DNA of 64,000 nucleotides, from positions 4,083,501 to 4,147,500 of the forward strand of contig NC_052669.1 of assembly GCF_016802725.1 (NCBI RefSeq). The letters are read 5' to 3'. The notes beneath the pieces were generated by a model. It made no database searches and was not told the origin of the DNA. It was given only the letters and a program-made list of their open reading frames with translations. Positions 34,236 through 45,143 of this stretch are shown one piece after another (within the stretch, counting starts at the first letter, position 1; each line of letters begins with the position of its first letter). The DNA comes from Solenopsis invicta. Taxonomy: Eukaryota; Arthropoda; Insecta; Hymenoptera; Formicidae. The translations under genes and the position numbers were made by a program.

Positions 34236-37200
34236 ATGAAGCTGCAAGACTATGTCAGATACCTCATTTGTATTTTGTTGGTGAATTTTGGAGGAACTGA
34301 TTGCAATGAACGCGTCATCGATGCAGCCGTAAGCATCTGCATATAAATTTTGCGTGTTTTTTTTTTGTTTTGCCGCAGTAGTACTTTTACATATTTCTAT
34401 CAACTGTACGTTTGACACAACTGATAAATATTTTTTTATCTCAATATTGCTATATTTCTATTTTGCATAAAATTACTATTTATTATTTTTTCTGCAGTTT
34501 TAGTTTCTAAAAAAAATTTAGAAAAATCAGAAATTATTTGTACAAAGACAATGCCAATAAAAAGCCAATACGAGATGTGCGTTCGTGTGTAAAATATAAT
34601 TTTATTATTCAATAAAAATTAACAACGTTTCCGTCTTATGGTTTGGACCATTTTCAGTACAGAGATATTTATTAACAATTATAATATTATTACTTATTCA
34701 CGCGGAAGTTACTACTCATTGTAAATTATATCAAAAAACATTAGAATGTATAAAAATTTGCAAATGTATTTGTTGGATAGGTCAATAATCAGACTGAAAT
34801 GAGACATGAACGTGGCATTTTGGATTTGGTTTTTGGAAGGTTCCGAACCTGCGGTGGTTGCTGTAAGTAATATTAATAATATATACGTTGAGAACAAGGT
34901 CATTAATACCGACAGACCACTTTTTATTTCTAAATTGTATTTTAAAAACTAAAAATAAAATTTAAAAGGTATGAATACAAACTGGAAAGTGTCTTTTATC
35001 AGATACAGCAGTGAATTGTTTAAATTTCTGCAATAAGTAAACTTTTCGTGAAAAAAAGCAAAACTATGACCCCAAACTGACTAATATTAATTTTCTTTTT
35101 CTTTGCCTTTGACACAAATTATGCAAAATACAAGTTAATGTATAAGAGGATTCTTAGAAGCCTTTCACTTTAATGTTTTTTGTTAATTTACAAGTATCTT
35201 GTGCTGCTCCGCAAGACGGAACATGTAGCGTGATAATATGTAAAGATTAGATTACGTTATTAACTTAAAAGAGATAGATCTCCTAATGTGCATTTTATTC
35301 TATTCTACATAGATTTTATTGCCTTATTTGACAGGTTAGGTTAGGTATGTCAGTTTACGCTGCAAATCGATTTTATTTTGAAAACTATGAGAAAAACAAA
35401 TAAAAAAAAAACATAAATAAAATAGTTAAGACTTAAGCGTACTATACATAATTAAGTAATTAGTGTAAATAAACAATAAATAAAAAATTATTAAAAGTTA
35501 TAAAAATTTAAACGTTCTACATTTAATTTAAATAATTTTATAAATAAATAATGTTCTAAATTATTATATTATTCAAGAAGTAGTACATATTTATGTTTTA
35601 AATAATAATTACAATTAAAAGAATAATTGTATAATGGAATATTATTGATTATTATAAACCTTAATTATTATTAAATTTAATCTTGCTTGTCATCTTTGAA
35701 TCATTTTCCGTCTACTTTTTATCATACAAAATTGGATATTTGAATTTGTAACTACTTTCTCTCGAAAGTTTCATAGCATTTTCTTACGTACAAGAAACGT
35801 GCGCCCGCATTTACAAGAAAATAATTCATAATACACAATCCTTCCTTTACATGTTTTTGTAAGATAAAATAATTGGACTTTATTATATTAACAAGCATAT
35901 AAAAAATAAATTATGTAAAACATAAATATATATATATATATATATATATGTTTATAAAATATTATTGTTTAGAAATTTAACCGTTGAATGCATTATTAAT
36001 GATCCTAATTGTGTGCTAAACATTATTTTATTAAAAATATTTTTCTTTATATTTGTATAAATTTTGTTTTATAATTTTTCTCTCAATTTTTATACACATA
36101 TTTAATATAAAATATTTTATCAAGGTTTTAAATTTTCAATATTTTATATACCTATAGTATGCGGCCGATCAAATCGTAACGCAGCACGGTTAGTGGGTGG
36201 TGAATATACAGAATCACATGAATTTCCTTGGCTTGCAAATATTCACGTAAGATCCAAATTTCTAGTTAGTGGAGTATTGATAAATGATCGTTATGTCTTA
36301 ACAGCAGCAAGTCAACTTATTGGGTTAGTATAAACTAAAATCTTCAATATTATTTTTAAACATAATTGTATGTTAGTATTAACAGGAAAGACTTTAATTG
36401 TAATATATTCTGTACAATTAATTTTTGGCAGAGAAACAGCACCGCAAATAAAAATATCGTTAGGAGGATATGATCGATGTACTTTTGATATCTCGTCAGT
36501 AAACAACAGTGTTGAAAGTATCAATTTGCATCCAGAATTTAATCCGGCATCAAATGTTCACGATCTAGCTTTAGTTCGTTTGAGTCGCCCAACTAAATTC
36601 GAGAAAAGAATATCTCCGATATGCTTACCCAATCCAGGTTTATTTATATTCTCATAATTCATAGCATAAATCTATATCTATTATACTTTTGATAACGATA
36701 AGTTATAGGACTATATCTGAAACTTTTTCTCCAAATTTCAGGATCAACTTATCTCGGTCAAGTTGGAACTCTAGTAGGATGGACCAAGCACAAAGATAAC
36801 GTCGATACTCAAACGTGTAGACCTCGAAAACTAGGACTTCCTATTCTGGGACGTAATGAGTGTATTAAATCAGGAATAAATCCAATACATTTAAATGATA
36901 ATTACGGATGCATCGGGATTGTGAATACAAATTCTTTGGTGTGCGAAGTAAGTGAATTATACAGGTCATATTACGACTACTAGATAGCTATATATTATAA
37001 TAACATTACAAAACATTATTTTTTAAGTAAATTTTTATAAATTTAAATTAAAGTAAATTTATCTAACTTAATTTAAAAACAAAGAATTTATCAAAAATAA
37101 GTTATACTTAATTATGTATCGTAACAATGTTGCATATTTATAGAATGATGTCGGATCTTCTGTGCAATATCGATCATACCTCGGAATTTACGATCTGATT

Positions 37201-37684
37201 GGTAAATATGATCTTTTCTCAAACTAAGACTAACAATCAGAAATTAATTTAATATTCAAAGTAGCTGCATATTTACGTACATTATATATTAAAAACACGT
37301 AATTATTTAAAATTAATCTATTTTTAAAACTGCAGCAAACATTAAAAGACTAAGAAAAATTAGTAGTTTATTTGACTTTAAATGTTAAATTTATTGATTT
37401 CATTGATTATATACATATGTACTTTGTGATTAGTGCAAAAATTATATAAACTGAAAATTTTTACAATTAAAAAAATATATCACTAACAAATATGAATATG
37501 TATATTTTGTGTGTACATATATGTATATATATCTATATGCATACATTGCATATATATTATAGGAATTATTCCGAGTGTGAATGTATGCGACAATGCTCCT
37601 AGGGCGACTGTTTTTACAAGAGTAGGATCAAGCCTCGACTGGATATTACAAAACACAAAGGATGCATGCTACTGTACAAAATAA
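34236..37684 (+). CDS. Non-catalytic serine protease homolog, secreted
   Basis: Exons are 34236-34328, 34781-34862, 36158-36323, 36432-36637, 36742-36947, 37144-37201 and 37563-37684, giving 310 aa. It has an S1 fold with a hydrophobic leader (YLICILLVNFGG), a CGGCLCG motif before the activation-like site AR/LVGG (Leu70), and a tail ending ACYCTK. The catalytic His is replaced by Ser (TAASQ, residue 110) and the catalytic Ser by Val (ENDVGSS, residue 254). The pocket Asp is replaced by Leu. Only Asp158 of the triad remains. The Cys42 and Cys58 equivalents are both lost (now Val and Gln). All splice sites and the frame are intact, so it reads as a functional pseudoprotease rather than a pseudogene. 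Such homologs often act as cofactors or regulators. Confidence 0.87.
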
Positions 37685-38047
37685 TACAGGCAAATTTTCA
37701 ATAATTTAATGAGAATATATTGTTGCACATATGTAATATTAATAATTATCTTTAAATATATATGTTGTTATTATTGCTGCTATATATGTATACATTGTAG
37801 TTTTCTTTAAACCGCTTTTGCGCGTTTATTTTCGTCGCATCCTACCAATTATTATTTTCTCATCTTCCCCCCTTCTTCGTCCGCGTGTATGAGAGATCAT
37901 CTGCACGATATTAGAAATACCGCGGGCGATATATACGCAACACGTTCGTGTCATTGTCATCGTCGACGTTGACGTCGTCATCATTGTCGTCGTGTAGCGC
38001 CGATTGCTCCGTTTCAAACGTATTGCCCGGTATATATACAACGGAAG
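37685..38047. other. Short spacer with a GC-rich repeat-like block
   Basis: An AT-rich 3' flank is followed, from 37810, by a GC-richer segment with ATTGTCATCGTCGACGTTGACG-type imperfect triplet repeats (37950-37995). No gene is supported. It leads straight into the hnRNP L-like fragment. Confidence 0.4.
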
Positions 38048-38275
38048 ATGGTATTCAGCGGAGATGATTCGCTTACCAAGAGGCAGGGACTCGAAAAACC
38101 TGGGTACGTATTATAAAACTGTTCAAAATGAATTCAGGAATTATTCAATTATTCCCTAAATTTCTATTGTGTTTTTTTTATAAAAAAAAAAGAATAATTC
38201 CAATCAAAGTTTAATCCAAATCCATTCCAAAGAATTCTATAATATGTTTTCTGGACATAGGAATCACGAATGCTT
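38048..38275 (+). pseudogene. hnRNP L/smooth-like fragment, tandem copy A
   Basis: An ATG at 38048 opens a short frame (VFSGDDSLTKRQGL, then a KPG end) followed by a possible donor, TGGGTACGTATT. The same 5' segment recurs at 38310 in copy B, with high identity over about 170 bp. Downstream of the homopolymer near 38180 this copy drifts and loses the coding frame. It is the decayed member of a local tandem duplication. Confidence 0.6.
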
Positions 38276-38309
38276 TGTTTCAAATGCATCGCTCAAATTA
38301 CAACGAAAG

Positions 38310-38800
38310 ATGGTATTCAGCGGAGATGATTCGCTTACCAAGAGGCAGGGACTCGAGGAACCTGGGTACGTATTATAAAACTGTTCAAAATGAATTCAGG
38401 AATTATTCAATTATTCCCTAAATTTCTATTGTGTTTTTTTAGGAAAAACAGAATAATTCTGATGAAAAATCTGATCCAAATCCATCCCGAAGAATTTTGT
38501 AATACGTGCCCTGGACACAGAAATCATGAATATGGCGGGTATGGAAATGAGCCATTCGAAAAAGAGAAGACAATTATAAACCGAAAAGCCAGTCCAAAAA
38601 GTAAAAACAATATTAAACCGAACCACGTCCTCCTCTACACAATAATGAATCCAATATACCCTATCACTGTGGAAGTATTACACACTATCAGCGCACCCAG
38701 CGGGCAGGTTCAACGCATCGTAATCTTTAAGAAAAATGGCGTGCAGGCTATGGTTAAGTTCGACACGGTGAAATCAGCAATCAGAGCAAAAGAAACATAG
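38310..38800 (+). pseudogene. hnRNP L/smooth-like fragment, tandem copy B with partial RRM
   Basis: After the shared 5' segment, a frame (about 38443-38800) encodes CPGHRNHEYGGYG and then an RNA-recognition-motif half. Markers are NHVLLYTIMNPIYPITVEV, SAPSGQVQRIVIFKKNGVQ and AMVKFDTVKSAIRAKE. This matches the second RRM of hnRNP L and of insect smooth. The frame stops right after RAKE, where the family continues with LNGADIY. The remaining RRMs are absent within the window. A possible intron is retained, so it looks like a partial segmental copy, not a processed mRNA. It could still be expressed as a truncated protein. Confidence 0.7.
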
Positions 38801-40486
38801 CATTGTTTCAATAAGCACGCAAACTAATTTTGAATATCAAAATAAGTAAAACACTGTTTACTTAAAATACGTATATGTATACATTTTCTTGTTAATACAG
38901 GTACGTAGAGAAATATAAAAATTTTAAAATTGTATTAGTGAAAATCGTAAATAATTTTAAAAATAAAAAAATTGTATTGCATCGTAAAATACAAGTTATA
39001 TTGTATTTATCAAATATTTTAATTTAATTCTATATATAAAAAGTACATGTCATCAATTGGTTTAAAATAATTTAAAAATCACATCAAATAGTTAAAGTCA
39101 ATTTGATCATTTTCAAACATCAAACATATTTTGTAGTTGTAAACAACTCATTCTTAAAAAGAAACAACTTCTTAAGAGAAAGAGCAGTAAACCTTAATTA
39201 TTATCTTATCTAAAAATTATTTTTATACGGATGTCACACAAATGATTTCATGGACTATGATTACAAATAATAAAACAAGATTCCAAGTATTGTTGGAATT
39301 GATGTAGATGAAACAAGATCATATAATTCTACAATCATATAATTAAACAATTATTGTATAAAACCTTATATGCAAAATGGAAAAAAATAAACAAATTTTG
39401 CAGCATTTATTTTTTACAGTTTTACAAATTATGATACCAATGCTTTATCAATGGTTAAGTACAAATGTTTAAAATTTTCTCATTATATATAATACCTTGA
39501 ACGTTTATGAGTTGCGCCGTATAAACCTTATTAATCGCATTGTTCATAACTCGCAATCTATAAAATACTCGTCACTTGATCGTAGTGGTCCACAGGACCA
39601 TACCAACATCTGTATCGAGGCAAAAGAATAGTGACTCAATAAATATTCAATCATTTTTAATGTTATGACATTTGTATTAAAATAGAACAATTGTGTTCAA
39701 AATACTGTTAAACCTGTAATTTTATTTATCTTAATTTGTGCTGTAATTCGTAATTATTTGTAAAACTAATCTTATTGCTCTATACTCATTTTAGCTTAAA
39801 TCTTACAAACATGACAGTTATTTCATCCATTTTTTATAAACTCAAATTCTCAAATCATCTTCTTTCTTCTTCATGCACTGACTTTAGTCACAGACGCAAT
39901 TACTATAAAGGAAATCCTTATAAGAATTTATCGCCCATATACTACCCTAATACTTTTCCCGTCTTTCTGACAGTAATTTATAACACTTTCAAGGTGAGAT
40001 AGAGCAGCGACCTGTAAAACCTGCCGACCCATCTTGAACAGGAGTGCATTCTTCACATAGAAGGCTAGATAAAATTCAGCAGTCAAATATATTTATATTG
40101 GCGACATTAATTAATTATAAAAATATATCAATAAAAAATAATTTCTTCCTTTATTCCAAACTTTTCAAATTCTTTTTTTTTAACTATATATATATAACTT
40201 TTTTATACAAATATCTTATTTATTTTTTTGTAAAAATTGTATATTCAGAAATCTATATTTCAATTCAATTAATTTGAGTTATGAAGACTGTAACGTATTT
40301 TGTGCTGTGCAATCATTCGTTAAATCTATTGTTTGTCAATGTACCGTTCCAATATTAATGAGAATAGCGATTTATTCGTATACGCTCGTCGAAATATAAA
40401 ACGCGAACGAGGTGATATGAACGCTGAGGTGCCACTCAGCAATGATGCAGCATCGAAATTGGTTGCCGCTGTTATTCGCGACTTGA
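38801..40486. other. Intergenic region between the hnRNP L fragment and protease 4
   Basis: AT-rich. An open frame at 39775-40002 shows no family signature. Nothing else recognised. Confidence 0.5.
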
Positions 40487-40520
40487 TATAGAACAGAGTG
40501 TTCCCAGTGTTGCGCTCAGT
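40487..40520 (+). promoter_or_regulatory. Core promoter of serine protease 4
   Basis: TATAGAA at 40487 and the arthropod initiator TCAGT at 40516-40520 are spaced 31 bp, the textbook TATA-to-start distance. The predicted leader is about 55 nt. Confidence 0.6.
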
Positions 40521-40572
40521 AATCGCCTCGTGCTGTTTTCAGAAAGTGAAACATCAACGGAAATCGCGCGTC

Positions 40573-43500
40573 ATGAAGCCTCATTTGACTCTGACGACCG
40601 TAATCAGCATCCTTCTGATCCTAGACGTTCGTTGAGAGAGTAATTAAATAAAATTATCACAAGGACAAGTCGATGTGCAGCGCGACTAATAATTCACTGC
40701 TTATCGAATAATTGCATTGTGCTCTTTTTCAGGCGGCACGTACGCTAAAACGTCGCAAGATACAACTACAAGTAAATCCAGAATGCGGTAAAGATCGTAT
40801 TAAAATTATATAAATATACGCGCATGTAATTCGCATAAAAAAATATATAAGCATCAATAGTAAATAGCTTTTACTCTAAAATTAAATTTAATAAATATTT
40901 ACATTTAATTAATTTCACATTAGCTACACTTTGTAAAGGTAATAATATATGAACTCGTTTATATACTATATGTATAAGATATATGTTACATAAATAAATA
41001 AAAGTTGCAAAATAAAGGTTTTAACAAATTTTGCTAAAAAAATTTCAATACAAAGTTTTTTTGACAATTTTGCGACAAAGTATCATAAGACATGTGCAAT
41101 ACAGAGTTATAATAAAAACCATAATAAAAGCCAATGAGATTTTTTTATTGGTTGCCTAAAATTAGTCATATGTAACAGCTAAATCGCGAATTTTAAAGAT
41201 TGCATTTAATAAAAGAAACAACAATTAATACAGCAGGTGTTATTTAATCTGGTATTTTTTTATCGTTGACAACGTTATATACTCTCTAAATCTGAATCAA
41301 TAAAATCTTACTGATTTGCAGTGCTATACTTATTTTGCTAATTATGATTACCAGTGATTATTCACTGGCTTTTAACGATTCCGCTTAAGAAGGAAGTATT
41401 CTCACTAACCGGAATCGGTGTATTATCACTGAAAGATAATGCATATATCACTAATTAATATAGTTACATAGTGCTAAAATCAGAGTATCCACTGAATAAA
41501 ACACTTTCAGTGAATAATACACCGATTTCGATTTAGAGAGTATAAATTATCTATTTAAATTAATGCAGCATACTGTTAAATTATTAATTGTATACATATT
41601 GACATACATTCTACTTTCCACATCATCTAAAGTAGTAGTAACCTAAATATGATAAAATCAGTGTCACCAAATTAATTTTAACGTGGTTGTATATAACGAC
41701 AGTCTTGTACAACTCTTATATTATAAGAACTCTAGTACAATACAGTCTAGTAATGACATTGTATCACATAATCATTGCATATATGTATATAAAATGTTAA
41801 TTTAATAAATCTTCTTATAACAGAATGTGGAGTAACAGGAGGAATCTCAAATCGTATTGTCGGAGGAAAAATAACAATCCCGCATATATTTCCTTGGATA
41901 GTGGCAATTCTTAATAAGGGAAACCTTCACTGCGGAGGAACATTAATTAATAATCGATATGTGTTAACAGCAGGACATTGTGTTAAATGGTATCTTATTA
42001 ATTTCTTCTTGGAAAAATTAAAAATGTGCTTATCACTATCGTGTGTTTTATCTAATGTCACTTTTGCTTTTAGTGTACTTTCTTAAAAAATTTATACGCA
42101 ATACCAAAGTCAATGCGCGGCTATAATATATAAAAGTTACTTATTTTATCAATCATTAAAACACTAAAATGCATACAAAGAACGTAGATAAATAAACATT
42201 AAATCTTAACTTTAATTTGTTACACGTACATTTCAAAAACTCTGCATGTTTGAACTCTACATATATTTATATAACTCTACTCTTAAACATGTAGAGTTAT
42301 ATATTTTTGTTAATAATAATATTATCGACAAAGAAAAGTAATAAATTGTATTAATCGTACATTATACTATGTTATAATTTATTATTATAATTATTAAGTT
42401 TGTGCGGTGAGAACAAATATACGCCAGTGTATTATATTATACCTTACGGAAAAAAACTACAAAAATGCAAAAAAATTATTGGTATACTATAAAAACTGCA
42501 GTTCTTCAACAGTATTCCAGTAATTTTTTCGTATTCTTAAGTTTTTTTCCGTAAGAAATAAATGTAAAAAATTCTGATTTTTATATTTTTTTGGTGATTT
42601 GCATAGGACAAAACATACCGATATCTCAATCGGAGTAGGTATGCACGATATTGAAAACGAAGACGAGGGATATATAGCAGCAATCGATAAAGTAATTTTA
42701 CATGAAGATTTTAGCAGTGATTTTCTTCATGATACAAATGACATTGCCTTGATTCGACTACTACATGAAGTTGAATTCGATGAAGACGTAAGACCTGTGT
42801 GCCTCCCACATAAAGGTCAGATTTTTGTATAGCTTCTTCATAATATTTAAGATGTTTAATTAAATGTAAATTAAATATTAAATTTAAAGACGTTTAGAAT
42901 TAAATAAAATATTTATATTTGTTTTATATTTTAACACACACATATGTGCATACATATTAGCATTTTTTAAATATGAAAAAGAGCAATAAAAATAAATTTT
43001 TAATGATAGATTCTGAATATACGGGAGAAAATGTCCAAGTTGCCGGTTGGGGACGTGTCCAAGTAGAAGCAAAATCTTCCCGATTTTTGCTTGAAGCCAC
43101 CCTGAAAGTAATGGCACATGACACATGTAAGAATACTTCACTTGGAGATCATATCACAGACTCGATGATATGTGCTTACAATGATAATACTGATGCATGC
43201 CAGGTATTATGCCATGATCAAGTTTAATGTTTTATTATACTTTGTGACCAAATTAATATTAAACACTTTTTTTATTGTGTAAACATTAAAGATAACTTTT
43301 CCTAAGTTTTCTTTTATTATGTGTTCAATAGTTGTTTGTGAACAATCTATAAATCCAGAAATACAAAATAGAAGTTATTTAAATACGTCTTTTCAGCAAA
43401 TCCATACATACATATTATACATTATATATATTGCGTTTAAAAAATATTAATATTAAATTTTCAGGGCGATAGTGGCGGACCTCTGCTATATCAAAGAACG

Positions 43501-45143
43501 GATGGAAAATATGAAATAGCTGGTAAGAACACCATCAATTATGATGCAATGCGTGTGTGTGTATATGCACATGTGCAAACGCATTTTAATCGTGTTTTTA
43601 AAAATTATCTCAGATGAAATACATACATACATCTATAAAGGTAATTGTACCCTATATGGCTTACCTGAGATTTGAAAATTTTTCTAATTTTTTGCTGAGT
43701 TTAAAATTAAAAACTGATTTAAGTTAAGAAACATTTTTAAACATTAATTTAAAATATTGGAAAATTTTAAATATTTACAAGGATACAATGAAGACTTTTG
43801 AAAAAAATATCATGTAGATCATATTGAGTACATATACATGTAGAGGAGAAGAAGGTAACATGGCACTCGTTTCCATTTTATTGAATAACTTTGTTTATAA
43901 TTACTTTTTTTTTATATTGAAACTTGAACGATTATATTCGTCAAAGTGTTGTTTAATAGATTCTAGACTCAAAGTAATGAAATACTTATTACTTAATGTC
44001 TTATAAGCAATTGTTAGAATTCATTACATAATAACGGAGATACCCCTTTTTTCTCTACGCAATATGGTCTAATTATATATTTTTCTCTTTTTAACAGAAA
44101 GTGATAGAAAAATGGAAAATCAATGTTAAAATTAAAAGTTTATTAACCTATTGTTTATTGACATATTAACATATAAAAGTACACAAAGAAACTATCATGG
44201 TCAACAATTCATTAAATAAAAAATTTGACTTATCTTAACTTCTTCCTCTTAAAACTATGACTTATGAATCGCAATTTAATAGATAGATTAAAATTTATAA
44301 TCTGAAATAAAAATTACCAAACTACTGAATAAAATTACCGAAAAACCATTACAATCAATGTATGTGTACTTTTTATTGATCTAGATTATATTGCTTCTAC
44401 CTTACAAAAAAAATTTTTTTTTTTTTTTTAGCAGGACGTTATGACAAAAATATAAATTATGTTAAGCATAAATACAAAACTACAATAATATGAACTGTGA
44501 AGATTAATAATCATCATTTGATAGTTATAGAAAGTAGTAACTTTTCCACGAAATACTTAGATAATCAAACGAGCTTTAATATCGGAAATTAATGCACTAC
44601 ATGTGTATTGTGAACTTGTTGTCAATTTTTTGACATCGGAATCTAACGCATCTGCAAAACAAGACAGTTTGTGGAAACAGCTTGTCCTTTTAGATTCCCA
44701 AAATTGAATGCGGCATACATGACAACAAAATATTATGTTGTTCTCATTTGATTATCTGAGTGTTAAATCATAAGAAATATAATCACAAAAATTCTACTTC
44801 ATTATCACAACAAAAAAATAAAATGAGTACTCACTTGTTGCAAACAAGTCATGTTGACAGTCTATACAACACACATGTTATTTATTCAATTCACCATGTA
44901 ACTACTTAGAAACAGCAAGTAGGTCATTGGGTATAGTTATCGTATATATGTGCTATAAATTTTATAGTTCTGTTTTCAAATAGGGTCTCTGCTATTATTT
45001 TAACAGGAATAGTTTCTTGGGGTATTGGATGCGCTGATCCTGGGATGCCAGGTGTATATGTGAAGAACACGGATTACCTAAACTGGATAAAATATCACAG
45101 TAAAGATGGTACTTATTGCGTAGATAAAAAGTTTCATGTATAA
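40573..45143 (+). CDS. Trypsin-like serine protease 4, secreted
   Basis: Exons are 40573-40626, 40733-40787, 41824-41989, 42607-42815, 43010-43203, 43465-43522 and 45007-45143, giving 290 aa. The start gives a signal-like leader (LTTVISILLILD). The first donor (GAC|GTTCGT) is weak but is the only one that keeps the frame. The propeptide ends PECECG and the activation site is NR/IVGG (Ile48). The triad is His88 (in TAGHC), Asp137 (NDIALI) and Ser229 (GDSGGP), with Asp223 in the pocket. The C-terminal CxC tail of its neighbours is reduced to a single Cys (GTYCVDKK). Introns 2 and 3 each contain a MITE, and intron 6 is 1.5 kb. Confidence 0.85.
41281..41541. mobile_element. MITE with ACTCTCTAAATC ends, copy 2
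   Basis: The left end ACTCTCTAAATCTGAATC and right end GATTTCGATTTAGAGAGT are inverted relative to each other. The internal words TCACTGAAAG and CTTTCAGTGA are inverted copies too. Same family as 22604-22912, about 50 bp shorter. It lies in intron 2 of protease 4, flanked by AT-rich bases, with a possible TA duplication. Confidence 0.7.
42447..42551. mobile_element. 105 bp palindromic MITE in intron 3 of protease 4
   Basis: It begins CGGAAAAAAACT and ends AGTTTTTTTCCG, flanked by TA on both sides (42445-42446, 42552-42553). The arms remain partly complementary for about 45 bp each. Consistent with a Tc1/mariner-type MITE. Confidence 0.7.

Noticed and set aside
39775..40002. 75-codon + strand frame ending near a GTGAGA donor-like site
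   Set aside because: No partner exon keeps a frame with it and no family signature is present.
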